Made by a program: the position numbers and the translations under genes | Part shown: in pieces, positions 25,301-35,487 of the stretch | Numbering within the stretch: position 1 is the first letter of the stretch | How the letters are laid out: every line of letters starts with the position of its first letter | From: Owenia fusiformis | Lineage: Eukaryota; Annelida; Polychaeta; Sabellida; Oweniidae | Direction of reading: 5' to 3' | NCBI GenBank assembly: GCA_903813345.2 | Contig: CAIIXF020000001.1 | Span: 18,869,915-18,929,914 of the forward strand | DNA length: 60,000 nucleotides | Notes under the pieces: model-generated | What the model saw: the letters and a program-made list of their open reading frames with translations, nothing else | Told to the model about the DNA's origin: nothing | The model's database searches: none

Positions 25301-26859
25301 TTTGAAAGAACATTTAGCATGGTGTTTAAATTGACTGAGGTTAGAAATATGTGGGTACCTAGCAACATTATTTTTCGACTTCTGAAATATAAAGTGTGGT
25401 TCTATTGTATACAGGCATATGACCAAAATGTAGATGTTATTTACTCACTTCGAGAGCCATGTTAGATTTTGAAACTTATGGCTCTCAAACGGGGAAATGG
25501 ACAGCTGAATAATAGTGACCTTTTAAACACAAATTAAGTCGATCAGCTGCCTACTTTTGCATCATTATCATCCTTCCGTGCAAGTATTGGAGCGCTGAAG
25601 TACTTCCTTTTCGATCAAAACTTGTAATTGTTAGTCGAATAAATGTTTTTACTGCCAAATTCCAATATGGCATTTTTTGCTCGGACATTTCCGTGAATCT
25701 CCAGAGGTTGTTCGAACCTAATCATTCTCAAAATTCATTTCGTTCATTGCATATCTTGCTCCTAGCAAACCCCCATATTGGAAATGGGTTGAAAAAACAT
25801 TCACTCGATGAACAATTTACAAGTCTTGATTGAAAAAGAAGTAAAGTGGGGGACAAAAATAAATCTCAACCCTCAAAAGTTGTCACAATGAGCTAAATTC
25901 TAAGTTTCATGTCTCAAACTCTCCCAAGTGGTAGAAAAATAATTCCCATCCACTTTAAGTAGCACAATAAATGAATCCAAAGCCTCATACCTGCAAATGA
26001 TGGATAAATCCCTACCAAATCGGACTAATGTTTTCATGAATCGCCATGTTTGTGATCCAAGGAGGATTGACTCCCAGAATGCAACATCAAGTAACCTTAT
26101 TTATTCGTGACGTATTTCAAAACGGCGGAATGGCATTTTGAAAGCTGACACGTGTCATGTTGCATTCTGGGAGCCAACCCACATTGCGGCGTAATCTGGC
26201 TCCAAAATCACCTCAACATTTGAAGAGTCGGCATTAACATGTGAATTCCACATCAAATTTTTAAGTTCTTATTTGTCATTATGGACACAAATTCCACTAT
26301 ATCTGGACTTACTATGACAGAGAAAATAGAGCACTGAATACACTGAGGTAAGAATTTATTACATATGCGACAACATGTAATTTCCATAGGTTTTGTAATT
26401 CTTTATGCCCCCCACTGTATTTCAGCGCTCCAATACTTGCACGGATTGATGATACTGATGTAAGACACAGTTAGAGACCAAAAGTAAGCCGCTGAAATCT
26501 TTATTCATATTTTAAAGGTCACTATTATTCAGCTGTCTAAGTGTGCCGTGGGAAAGCTATTGTATCAAAATTCACATAGCTTTCGCAGGAAGTAAGATGT
26601 TATGAAACCCAATGTATAAAATAAGAAGAATGAAACCAGTCCACGTATGGTGTGTCAACAATCTGAGATTTCTCAAATAGCCTATAATGTCACCAACACT
26701 AAACTCGTATGCGTTATACAGTTATTTAGAATTACATTGAGTTTAAAAGATGATATTTACCAAGATAAGGATTCCCAACAAAATTGTCCCAGTCCGAACA
26801 TGACAACAACAACAGCATCTGTACTGTTTGGGGTCATCCTTCTCGAACTTCAACCGCAT
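13381..26859 (-). CDS. LAPTM4: LAPTM4-type lysosomal-associated transmembrane protein, six exons (291 aa)
   Basis: Exons in transcript order: 26859-26761, 21565-21265, 14969-14893, 14628-14506, 14208-14011, 13458-13381. All junctions are GT-AG and in phase, giving 291 codons plus stop. LAPTM4 proteins sit in late endosome and lysosome membranes and bind NEDD4-family ubiquitin ligases. The N-terminus carries the family mark CCCCCHVRTGT followed by TM1. TM2 (VFVAFLITFISLAFAAMLVYG), TM3 (from YLMPFFCVQVF) and TM4 (LCLIVAVFFCFTLFIKAYLI) align with LAPTM4A/B. The C-terminal tail keeps two PY motifs (PPKY and PPAY). The loop after TM1, coded by the 301-bp exon, is long and acidic, so the protein is ~60 residues longer than human LAPTM4A. 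Introns 1 (5.2 kb) and 2 (6.3 kb) are packed with inverted-repeat elements. Confidence 0.94.
15354..15389. promoter_or_regulatory. Octamer palindrome plus CRE, unit 1 of left arm
   Basis: A 22-bp inverted octamer pair (ATGCAAAT ... ATTTGCAT, 15354-15375) is followed after 6 bp by TGACGTCA (15382-15389). These match POU-factor and CREB/ATF sites by sequence; binding is inferred. Confidence 0.5.
15726..15761. promoter_or_regulatory. Octamer palindrome plus CRE, unit 2 of left arm
   Basis: A perfect 22-bp palindrome made of two octamers (15726-15747) is followed after 6 bp by TGACGTCA (15754-15761). The arrangement equals unit 1 although the surrounding units have diverged. Confidence 0.5.
16530..17990. 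repeat. Satellite core of the foldback element, with strand switch
   Basis: Imperfect units of about 21 bp with consensus like TGGCCCCCAGAAGCTATAC fill 16530 to about 17568. From there to 17990 the same unit runs in the opposite orientation (GTATAGCTTCTGGGGGCCA). The left block is about 1.04 kb and the right about 0.42 kb, so the palindrome is symmetric in its arms but not in satellite copy number. The array is far more GC-rich than its surroundings. Open frames of up to 149 codons here are repeat artefacts. Confidence 0.9.
18759..18794. promoter_or_regulatory. CRE plus octamer palindrome, unit 2 of right arm
   Basis: Mirror copy of the left-arm site: TGACGTCA at 18759-18766, a 6-bp gap, then the octamer palindrome at 18773-18794. 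Confidence 0.5.
19131..19166. promoter_or_regulatory. CRE plus octamer palindrome, unit 1 of right arm
   Basis: TGACGTCA at 19131-19138, a 6-bp gap, then the inverted octamer pair at 19145-19166. Confidence 0.5.
19586..19710 (+). repeat. Dispersed family A, copy in LAPTM4 intron 2
   Basis: Starts GGCATTAACATGCAAAATGT, passes through GCCATTTGTTACAG and CCGACTGCCAAAC, and ends with CACTTGTGGTGGTGACATA. It lies just outside the foldback element. Confidence 0.75.
20408..21011. mobile_element. 604-bp inverted-repeat element bounded by TTAA
   Basis: TTAAAGGAATATTCCTTGCC at the left end is mirrored at the right end. Similarity between arms continues inward for about 200 bp (for example AAGATGGCAGCT and GATGTCATAGA/TGATGACATC blocks). 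TTAA at both outer edges (20408-20411, 21008-21011) fits a TTAA target-site duplication, as made by piggyBac- or Kolobok-type transposases. No coding sequence seen. Confidence 0.75.
21624..21893 (+). repeat. Dispersed family B, copy 1 (about 270 bp)
   Basis: Rich in TGCGTGACA and its variants. It shares an ordered set of blocks with 42129-42383 and, inverted, 42931-43204: ATGCGTGACATATACG, TTTTTGCTTGACAAT, CTGTCACGCAAAAA and AATTGCGGGACAGTTG. Confidence 0.75.
21906..22511. mobile_element. 606-bp inverted-repeat element, ends TACCGTATTCTC
   Basis: The 20 bp TACCGTATTCTCTGTAATTA (21906-21925) are exactly mirrored at 22492-22511, followed inward by a CGCCC/GGGCG pair and GCTTATTAG/CTAATAAGC blocks. 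A third related end sits inside at 22307-22326 in the left-end orientation, so the element may hold a nested or rearranged copy. Confidence 0.7.
22673..23291. mobile_element. Tc1/mariner-like MITE, ends TACAGGGTGTC
   Basis: TACAGGGTGTCAAATAAGTC at the left is mirrored as GACTTATTTGACACCCTGTA at the right. Inner blocks are also mirrored (GGTACCAAGTGTGATATATC against its right-arm partner). TA at each edge fits the TA duplication of the IS630/Tc1/mariner group, where CAGGGTGTC-type ends are common. No transposase reading frame remains. Confidence 0.75.
23729..23986 (-). repeat. Promoter-like duplicated module, copy 2 (inverted)
   Basis: Reverse-oriented copy of 4375-4640, inside LAPTM4 intron 1 on the LAPTM4 strand. 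CRE TGACGTCA at 23872-23879 and a TATA-like CCATATATAG are kept. The possible splice donor of copy 1 (GTGAGTT) is GTGATTT here, so that site is lost. Confidence 0.6.
24059..25140. mobile_element. 1,072-bp element with CAGGGTTCGAA ends and 5-bp target duplication
   Basis: The element spans 24064-25135. CAGGGTTCGAA at the left is mirrored as TTCGAACCCTG at the right. AGGCA flanks both ends (24059-24063, 25136-25140). CAGGG ends are typical of hAT elements, and some hAT families make 5-bp duplications, so a hAT-derived non-autonomous element is the best guess. An open frame at 24599-24904 (101 codons) inside it resembles nothing I know. Confidence 0.65.
25500..26537. mobile_element. 1,038-bp inverted-repeat element with nested hairpin
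   Basis: GACAGCTGAATAATAGTGAC (25500-25519) is mirrored at 26518-26537. A second mirrored block, GCAAGTATTGGAGCGCTGAA near 25580 and its partner near 26421-26440, lies further in. Nested inside, ACTCCCAGAATGCAACAT (ending at 26087) is mirrored near 26157-26174. It lies in LAPTM4 intron 1, only ~220 bp from the first exon. Confidence 0.7.
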
Positions 26860-27016
26860 CGTGAATTTAAATAGCTTTTTGATGTCTTCAATAACTTATG
26901 TGTAATACGTTGGAATAACAAAACAGATCTAATTCGTTTATGAAGTCAAATTCGTAAGTTTCTTTCTTTTGTTTTTCTTTTCCTGCAAAATTTCCAAAAT
27001 GGCTGATTATTTGAAA

Positions 27017-27024
27017 TGACGTCA
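27017..27024. promoter_or_regulatory. CRE palindrome upstream of LAPTM4
   Basis: TGACGTCA lies 158 bp upstream of the LAPTM4 start codon, a plausible place for a proximal promoter site. Motif evidence only. Confidence 0.35.
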
Positions 27025-27235
27025 TGATCATGTTGTATATCAGTACGCGTAGATTTTCAAAGTAGATGATCACGCCAGTTTTTTACTAAATGCAAGTGAG
27101 ATCAAGTGAGCTATATAGTTCAATAAGTTCTTAATTCATATAAAATGATAATGTGATTGATCAATTTAATGCACTATTTACAATATATTCGGCACTACTT
27201 TCTACTCCCTAGAACATAGGTCCTCCCATCTTTCT

Positions 27236-27282
27236 TCGAACTCCTATGCAGTGTCTCGGTATATCACTGCACGGGAGTTCGA
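27236..27282. repeat. Short hairpin upstream of LAPTM4
   Basis: TCGAACTCCTATGCAGTG is mirrored by CACTGCACGGGAGTTCGA with two mismatches and an 11-nt loop. Size and stem length resemble a precursor hairpin or a minimal foldback element. The two cannot be told apart here. Confidence 0.5.
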
Positions 27283-27324
27283 TCTTTCTTTAGAAAAGAA
27301 AACCAATAGATCTATTACACACAT

Positions 27325-27719
27325 TCATGGTGTTAGTGAAGTAGAAAAGGGGTCCACAGTCCTGAAGAAATACAGGGGAAAGCAGTGAACACAAAGGCCA
27401 AAATCAGTATAAACAAACATAACAAAGGGAGTATCAGATCGAGCAAGCAATCTTGACAAAACTTTTTCAATTTTAGAATACAAAGTTGCCGCCCAATTCC
27501 CCTGTAATTTTAGTACCATGTAAATGAATACCATAAGTAGTACATGGTAATATTGTAAGTCTGCCAAATCAAATAGCTGCCAAATGTTAAAAACATCAAA
27601 TCCGCCAAAATAAGAAGCACCAAATTAAGTAGAAGTACAGCATTTTGGGCTCTCAGATCATCATTCTTTGTTGACATGTCTAATCTATTTTCTAAAAATA
27701 ATTTGCAGTTTGCACCCAT
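27325..27719 (-). other. Unassigned hydrophobic open frames
   Basis: Two overlapping minus-strand frames (27719-27510 and about 27630-27325) encode hydrophobic stretches such as NAVLLLNLVLLILADLMFL. Neither matches a family I know and no splice structure joins them. They could be a decayed membrane-protein exon or chance. Confidence 0.15.
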
Positions 27720-28815
27720 TTACTCATATCATAATAGGCAACCCAATGCTCCTATGATACATCTAGTAGACAATCCTATGCGCAAAATGTAACTTAATCG
27801 TTTATCCCAAACCTGTCAATTCAAAGCCTTAGTTTTTACAAAAAATCAGAGTATCAAAGTATGTATTTATGTAAATGTATCCTTCTGGTCCAAGGGTATT
27901 TCACCTGAATTTAAGCATAAATGAAGTCCTTTGAAGAACATGTCAATGGTACAAATTCGATTTCAATAACCTCCAAAACATCACCCAAGCTAGTTAATCT
28001 CTTAAAAGTTACCAGTGTTTGATTACAATATCCTTAAATTGTTGTGGTGGTGACAATAAAAATGATGACATGAATGACAAGTTAGGTTTAGAAACTGTAT
28101 TTTGCCTTAGCTGTTATATGATCATCTTTGAGTGGCAAACATGTTCGTGATTTATTTCTGATATATGATTAATCTTAATACATGCAGCAATTAAAACAAT
28201 CAACAGAAACTAATAAATATAGTTGGCTATTATTTATTTGTCAAATAACATAATGATGATTACATGTAGATTACAATGACTATAATAAATAAATATGCTA
28301 ATTAAGTAAACATTTACTTTGGAAAGTACAGGGCTCAGTGAAAATAACATCTGCACTACAACGGGTTTCAAAACAATGATATTATATCTTTTTTATGGCA
28401 GACAGTGAAGCAAAGTTTGGAGTAAAGGATAAAGGTCTTTTACACTTTGTAAAATGCTTAAAAATCTAGTGTGATTATTCATCTTGTTCAACTGAATAAA
28501 CACTACAGTAGCCAGTTTTCATGGAGTCCAAATATTTTAAGGAGGGATGTTATTGCCTATTTTACTGACCATGTGTTACAATGTGCGATGATGAAACTGG
28601 AATGACTTTGATGTGTATAAGACAAAAATTTTGACCAAACTTTTGCCAATTTCTATGAAGAGAGTCATAAAAAGGTCAAGAAAGTAGGCTAGATTTTTGG
28701 AAGATATTTAGATTAACTTCATGCGATACATACACACAGTTCTTAAATGATACTAAATATTTTCTGAATGAAACTAATACAGGAATCTTGTAGTTGTACA
28801 TGTACAGTAATACAA
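27720..28815. other. Intergenic stretch, likely OSER1 3' UTR
   Basis: AT-rich sequence downstream of the OSER1 stop. A GTGGTGGTGACAATAAA fragment near 28043 looks like the end piece of family A. No coding sequence was recognised. Confidence 0.35.
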
Positions 28816-31800
28816 TCAAGTATACATCATTTCAGCCATTGAAGACATACTTTTAGGAATATAAACAAAATCTTCAAAATAATATGCCAGTTCATCTACA
28901 GACATTTCATCTAGCCTTGCTTCTTGTGAACAAGACCTTGTATGTGTCCCCGTAGGACTGTTTCCTGGGCTTTGTCCAATTTCACTTGGGGTATTGCCAG
29001 ATGTGTTTACTGCATTGGGAAAGACAAGAGTTGGTTTATTAGATGCTTCATTCAGATCGCAAGATTTTGTTTTGTTGAAATGATCTTTAGATGCCAGGTT
29101 ATCTGTAGCAACACTACTGAAATCAGTTGGATTAAAAGATGCACCAAACACACTTGATCTTGGACATATTGAATCTGTAGGACTTTTTGATTTCTGACGC
29201 GACATTGCCAGCTTGCTCGAAAACGGTGCTAATTTGGATTGCTTTGCCTTATGATATTTTAGACGAGCTGATCGAATCACATTACTCCTGTCCTTTTCCC
29301 GGGTTATTTTCAAGCGTGCCTCACGAATGATGCTAGTTTTTGCACTTGGTTCACACTTGCACAACTTTGCATAGTTGAGTTCTGGTGAAGCGCCAGACGT
29401 GATGATAGTTTTGTTACAATGACATGACTTGTTACTGCATTTTTCCTCAGTGAGAGTGAGTTTATCTATGCGTGATAAAGGGTAAGGGTCTGATTTACGC
29501 TTAGCTGTTCCACTCTTTGCCTTGCCTAAAGGTGGAGATAATTCCCTCTTGCTACTAAGTGCTGGCTTCCTGCAAACAAAGACAAAGTTTAGTATACAAA
29601 TACATGTATATATTTATATTTAATTTATTTAAACTTATCAGGGAAGTTCTCTGACTTTAAATTGCATGGCCACATTCACTATTCAGTAGGATATAATGAT
29701 TTATTCAAATTCAGTAACAACAGGCCTATCAGTTCACAATATTTGAGAAGAAGTACATAAAAATATCAATGATTGCCAAGTTAAAATATAGTATTAAATC
29801 ATTTCATATTCATTAAGATCAACAAAATTTAGATGGATATAAATATTTTTAGAGAAGATATATAGCCACCCATTTAATCTTTTTTATATAACAAAACCTG
29901 CTATTATTCCCTCTATCATGAAGCAGTTACAATGGCACTACCACATTAACAGTGGAGACGATTAGGTCGTTTAACGTTTATTACGACAATTGACGTCATT
30001 GTGCGTTAATTGCCAGGTATCGCGTTGATTGACTTACTTCAAATTCAAATTGATTTAGACGTTATTTTCGTTGCATTTCATTTCAGAAAAATACTTTTTG
30101 GTGATATTTATACATACAGATAAGCTTAAATTTTTAATTATTTAGCATGCAGAAGAACATAGCTTCACTTCTTTCTGTTTCAACCAGGCTTTTAGAAGCA
30201 GAAACACTATAGTATAATCATTTGAACAACTGACGATCAAATATCAGGATGGCTTATTTTGCGGTAAACACACGCAAGAGAGGCATCTGGGACATGTTTA
30301 TTACAATTTGGGCAAGATGTTTTTACTTTTATTTGAAGCATTGGATAGATATCTTCAACTTCCATGTGGGAATTGTGTTTTCTATGATGCAATATTTTTT
30401 TATAAAGCAATAATGAAGACGTTGTCGAAATATGGAGTCGCGACTCCATTAAAAAGTCGCAAGGACTCTATAGCATAATCATCACAGTCTCATTGCTTCG
30501 CCAATGAATTTCTATTATGGACAAATTGTGTTGGTATATTTTATTGAACAAAATTAGATTTCCATATTGATGATGAAATTAAATACAACATTTTGAATGT
30601 TTCATCCTAGAACGGGCCCGTATCGCCGATTTCTCCCGAGTGCATCTGACTAAAATAAAGTCCACTTCAGAATTTAACGAAATATCACAATTAGAAGAAA
30701 AAATATAAATTTGTTCTTCATATTTATGATGATAAGAACGTCTTTTATCATGTCCTTGAACAATTTTAATGATTGTTTTTACATTTAATATGGAATTTAA
30801 TTTTTTTGAATTTAATTTTTAATTATAGTAATTGCTGAATATACGTAACACTGCGAGTCGGATCCAATTCATAATTTATGATAATGATATACAGGTTAAA
30901 AGTCAGTAGGTCAGACGATTAGCCAATGAGGGTAGCTCAAGATTTATAAGTATAAACATTTAGAAGCTTTAGATGGGGTCTTCCGGGGGCCCGGTCCGGG
31001 GGTCTTATTCATGTTCTTATTTGCAGCAGAAATCTACTTCGATTTAATAATTAATCAATCTTTTAATCAGTATATCGCAAATATGTACTACTAGTTGAAC
31101 ATCACATGTCATATGTTAAAAATTGTCACCTCAATTCACGGGCTTTAATCTAGTAAAGGCTAAAAAGACAAACTATCTGGGGAGTGCAGATAGTATCTAG
31201 CCGATATCGTTCTTGAAAGAGGTCCGTGATTTCAAGACGTAAGTCTGCCAGTTATGAATCGAAATACGCGTAAATAAATTATACAGCTGTTTATAATTTA
31301 TAATAGACGCTTTTTATCTATTCTCACAATTTCAAACATTGACAATTTCATGAAGAAGTACTAATGAGGTAGGTACATTTCGGCCAGTTACCTTGGTAAT
31401 GGGCGATAATAAAAATACGACCTAGCCCGTACGACAATCAACGTTCCCACACGTTGATTATACGATTACACATCAATTGACGCATCAATTGATTACACAT
31501 GCGCAATTGAAAAACATAGAACGTCAATTAACGTAGTATCCGTCAATCAAATACAATGACGTTAATTGACGGGATAAACGTTAAATGACCTAATCGTCTC
31601 CACTGATTAATATTTGACAATTTCCTCTTTTAAAAGTAATATTCATCTCCTTTCTGACATGAACTGTATATTTTGAATATTACTGTACAGGCCCGTAGCC
31701 AGGATTTACCAGGGGGGCGGCTTTACCAAGGGAGGAGTTTTTGCCGAGGGGAGGAGCTTTTTGACAGTTTTGGTAAAAAATCATGCAAAAAATGCTCAGA

Positions 31801-32492
31801 ATGATGAAGAACTAGATGATTTTGAAAGAATTTCTGGCCAGGGGGGGTGCGCTCTCTCCAGCCCCTCCCCTGGCTACAGGCCTGCTATATACTCACTTTG
31901 TGTGTCTTGTCCATGGAGTAACAGGATCGTGTTCACTCTCTTCGAACAGCCTTGGCTTTTTCCTGGAAACATAAAGAAAGTCCTTCTCCTAAACTGTAGT
32001 AAATGGAATACAATGGATATGAACATTTAACTTTTTGCAATCCAGATCTAATAAGTTGATGATTTGCATGTATTACAGGTAGGTTATTTTTTTAAGTTAA
32101 TTATTGAGGAAATCTAATGGCAGTGCACGTACATGAATTGACACCTGACCATCACTTAGTAAGTAAAGCACTAACAATACTTTTGAATAATAAGTAATAA
32201 TAATTGTCCTCCCCATAATTGAAAAAGAGGGCTGCACCAACTTGAAAATCAATTTCTTCCCAGTTGAGAAAGTTGTTAAACAATGTGTAAAATAAGAATA
32301 TTATGACCAGTTTTTGAGAGTCAATCTGGTTGATAAGAATTTTACAGGTTGGGATGAAATCAGCGAAAGAACAAAGTATATTCTGAACTTAGTCTTTACT
32401 TACCATTCTGTGTCTACCTTGAGCTGTTTGAAGGCACTTTGTAGAACACTATCACAATCTTTTTCCTCAGCAACATCAGTTGATTTACCCAT
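28816..32492 (-). CDS. OSER1: Oxidative stress-responsive serine-rich protein 1 homologue, three exons (302 aa)
   Basis: Exons in transcript order: 32492-32404, 31962-31897, 29569-28816, all in phase. OSER1 (human 292 aa) is a serine-rich nuclear protein induced by oxidative stress; its molecular action is little known. Two conserved ends identify this copy: the N-terminal LQSAFKQLKVDTE (human LQTAFKKLRVDAS) and the C-terminal FVYIPKSMSSMAEMMYT, which matches the invariant human IPKKMSHMAEMMYT end. A Cys-rich KSCHCNK and a CKCEP segment recall the human CTCIGKECQCK region, though spacing differs. The middle is Ser/Lys-rich and probably disordered. Intron 2 contains a 1.66-kb inverted-repeat element and a family C repeat. 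Confidence 0.93.
29945..31610. mobile_element. 1,656-bp inverted-repeat element with ATTAA target duplication, in OSER1 intron 2
   Basis: The element spans 29950-31605. Ends read CAGTGGAGACGATTAGGTC, mirrored at the right, and similarity continues to about 52 bp with a few mismatches, including TTAACGTTTAT. ATTAA flanks both ends (29945-29949, 31606-31610). A minus-strand open frame at 30449-30237 includes a CPNCNKHVPDASLAC stretch that could be a degenerate zinc ribbon. No transposase was recognised. Confidence 0.8.
31688..31884. repeat. Dispersed family C, copy 1 (CAGGCCCGTAGCCAGG ends)
   Basis: CAGGCCCGTAGCCAGG at the left and CCTGGCTACAGGCCTG at the right form a terminal inverted repeat of a ~200-bp MITE. 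Inside are GAATGATGAAGAACT and TTTTGAAAGAATTTCTGGCC blocks shared with the copies at 45060, 46104 and 49204. Confidence 0.8.
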
Positions 32493-32581
32493 GTTCCTGC
32501 TTTTTTGTTTCATACAGCATTACTGAAATATAATCAAGATAAAAATCTAAATTATTCACCAAGTTGCTCCCAATTAATGCA

Positions 32582-32851
32582 GTGCTCTCCCCACATTGAA
32601 ATCTCTGAGGCGCAGCACCTCCATGTATTTTGTAAAACAAAATGCTCCTCAATGCAATTAGATGCGCCTCAAAAAATGTTACAATAAAGAATAAGAAAAT
32701 TCAAATATGTTGCACAAAAATTACAAAATTGTAAAATGGAGCACAAAAACTACAAAATCATAATATGTTACACAAAAACTTACAAAATACTAAAATGTTG
32801 CACTCATAAAACAACAAAATCCTCCAAATATAAAAATCCTGGGGAGAGCAC
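32582..32851. mobile_element. 270-bp MITE 90 bp upstream of the OSER1 start codon
   Basis: GTGCTCTCCCCA (32582-32593) is mirrored as TGGGGAGAGCAC (32840-32851). The inside holds AT-rich pieces of the form CACAAAAACTACAAAAT repeated about four times. It may overlap the OSER1 promoter or 5' UTR. Confidence 0.65.
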
Positions 32852-33537
32852 AGAGGTTATCAAAAGTTTTATTTTGCTTTGATTTTGTGACCTGTGGTGT
32901 TGCAAGCACATCCAAACATTAAATTGATATAATTTTCAAAAATCTATGGAGATTTGCTGATTTAGAGAACTTTGTGTCGACTCTCAACCATCAAAAATCA
33001 CGAAATATAGGAAGAAATATCTGCGGTAGGATTTAGCATTAAAAGTTTAGTTGATAGTTTCCCCACACATGTGTTAATTAATATGTGCAATCAAACCAAT
33101 GAACTATTGAACTTGTCAAGATTTTACAATCACGTGAAACCAGTGTGAGACAAGAACCAATCAGTTGTTTATCACGAAGTTGCCATGCTCACGATAAACC
33201 ATCTGTCCGCCGCAGTGATATGTTGAAGACTAGCACTACAGGTTGCAATTGTTTCCCCAGATGGGCTCACAGATCCGGAGCCAAATCCAGTCCTATTGGT
33301 AGTAGGCTCAAAGGATAAATGGGAAGATAAGACAAAAATGGTACATCAAAAAAATGACCACCCAAAAATATGACCCTCGTACTGACCTTTACTTTTTCCA
33401 TCTGTCAGACATTGATTGATCAATATTTACCCTGTAATCTCTACTTTATGTATTAGTTTGAATGGTTGCATGATATCAATCACACTGTTAATCGAATTTT
33501 CCCGGGACATTTATTTCAAATTTTCAGAATGTAAAGA

Positions 33538-33807
33538 TAATGGAGTGCTTCAGTAATTTCCAGCAATGTCCGATGTTGTTCGTCTCTCAAATTACGTCAC
33601 TATTAGCAACAAGTAGCCAATGAAAGTAAAGATCGTGTAGCCTAACAAACCGTTGTTATTGTTTCTACAGGCTTTTAAAGATACGTCATGGGGTTTCTCG
33701 GTAATCTCTGATGTGACGTCATCCGGAGTGGCGTCATATTCACAGAAAAGACATTTGACTTCGGGAATAAACATTGGAACAACGGAAATAGCCGAAGCAC
33801 TCCATTA
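33538..33807. mobile_element. 270-bp inverted-repeat element, ends TAATGGAGTGCTTC
   Basis: TAATGGAGTGCTTC at the left is mirrored as GAAGCACTCCATTA at the right, with weaker inner pairing (ATTTCC/GGAAAT). An internal minus-strand frame (33774-33592) with a CLFCEYD stretch resembles no known domain. Confidence 0.65.
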
Positions 33808-34073
33808 AATATACGCTAGCTTATTTTATGCTTTTTTCAACAGACGCTTTCTTGAATGTGTGGCTTTACAACAGTACGCATCGTTTGAGGTATGACATGT
33901 GATATTTAATGATAAACTGACTCCAAAATCAAGGAAATATACATTTTCCGAAGATTTCGTGTCTTATCCTTGAGTGTATTTATCAGTTTATTGAGCCTAG
34001 ACACCATAGAGGTAATCTGGCAGAGGTCCGTGGACGGGCTAATGAAGATGGCAACTCTTATAACAAAGTTCAT

Positions 34074-34722
34074 GTGTTAAATCCATAGATCCCGGCCAGA
34101 TTCTTTTGTAGTAGAATCAGTAGTCTAGCTCAATAATATTTCCTCAAGATGAGACACCTCAGAAAATTTCAAATTTTAAAATGACGATTCTGGAGCCATT
34201 TCTGAAAAACATGAGACAAATCATACCTCATTCGAAGGGTCTTGTTATTCTTTACCTTTTTTATCACCAATGGCCGTTATTCAAGCAATACTGCGTTGAT
34301 AAGAGGCCAAAACAGTGATATTTTATCGCCGGACTCTTGTCTGTCCAAATCTGAATGTTGCTCCCGTGGTTCCAGAAATGTGACGTCATCATTACAATGA
34401 TATTTGGACACACAAGAGTCCGGATTTCGTGAAAAATATTCGCCGTATTGAAAGTCAAATAACTGCATCCATAGGTTATTTACTCGAACCAAACAAGTAG
34501 AAATAGAAAGATGAAGATCTCAGCTATAAAATAAGTGCAAAATCTGTCACGGGGAAACAGGTAGCTCTACCATTTTGTATAAGGAACGTTTTGAAAGGTG
34601 GTCACTTTTTTTTCGAAATTTTCCAATTTAGTGTCGTATCTTCTATATTATTCTTTGAGCCTATGATCCTACTACAAAACGATCTGGCCAATATCTGTGG
34701 TTAAATCTGTGATTCACAAGTT
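34074..34722. repeat. Long imperfect inverted repeat with inner hairpin
   Basis: The block around GGCCAGATTCTTTTGTAGTA (34094) is mirrored around 34665-34690 (TACTACAAAACGATCTGGCC). In the middle, CCGGACTCTTGTCTGTCCAA (from 34329) is mirrored at 34402-34423 with one mismatch. CRE TGACGTCA at 34381-34388 lies in the inner loop. Confidence 0.6.
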
Positions 34723-35264
34723 ATTTTTAATTTTTCATCAAAATTGACCTGTTTTTTCCAGAATCATGATCGCGTGAGAAATTCAAAGACCAATAACTTT
34801 CAAGATTACGCATAAAAAGTTAGAAAAATGATTCAGTTTGAAATTATATTATGTGGAAATGTGTTTGGTATGTACTTTATTCATTCACTTTCGCTATTTG
34901 TTAAGATATCGGGGAAGAAGTACTCACTATTTTTTGTTTTCTTCTGACGCCATGGCCGCCATATTATCTACTGACGTCATTACACTAGACGAAACACAAT
35001 TTCCCCGGGAATATGAGTATGCTTATGACCTTATCATCAGGCTTATCATACACCCTTGATTTTTTTCAGTCAGTCTGGTGAGTCATAAAGTAAAATACTG
35101 TACAGTACATGCAGTCCAATGACAGATACTTTTCCCAAAGGGGTGCCCACAAAGGGGGAGGACCCCTTCATACTATGGAATGGAGTTGAATTACTATTCA
35201 CAAGATTTTTTGGTCAGTAAGCCCCCCCCCCTCTCTGTATGAGCCTATATGGCTATTTGCAAAG

Positions 35265-35487
35265 TACATCTACCTAATGTCATCTTCAGGTCATTTTGGT
35301 CAACAACATGCTGCACCTTAACCTTTACATCGTCATTTTTTGGTTTATTTGATCTAATAAGCCACTGTAACAGACATTGTTGCTTAGTATCCCATTGATT
35401 TATTGCCTGATAACACTGGGGACAAACGTTTTGCAAAACACGTAATGCAATGGCGTCCCAGGTAATAACAATTTTGATAATTGATCA
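35265..35487 (-). other. Unassigned open frame, possible isolated exon
   Basis: A minus-strand frame encodes about 70 residues including LRVLQNVCPQCYQAINQWD and QHVVDQNDLKMTLG, and ends at a possible donor (TTAG|GTAGAT). Composition looks protein-like, but I recognise no family and see no neighbouring exon. Confidence 0.2.

Noticed and set aside
28942-29157. Plus-strand frame inside OSER1 exon 3
   Set aside because: Shadow of the OSER1 coding strand, which has a clear homologue.
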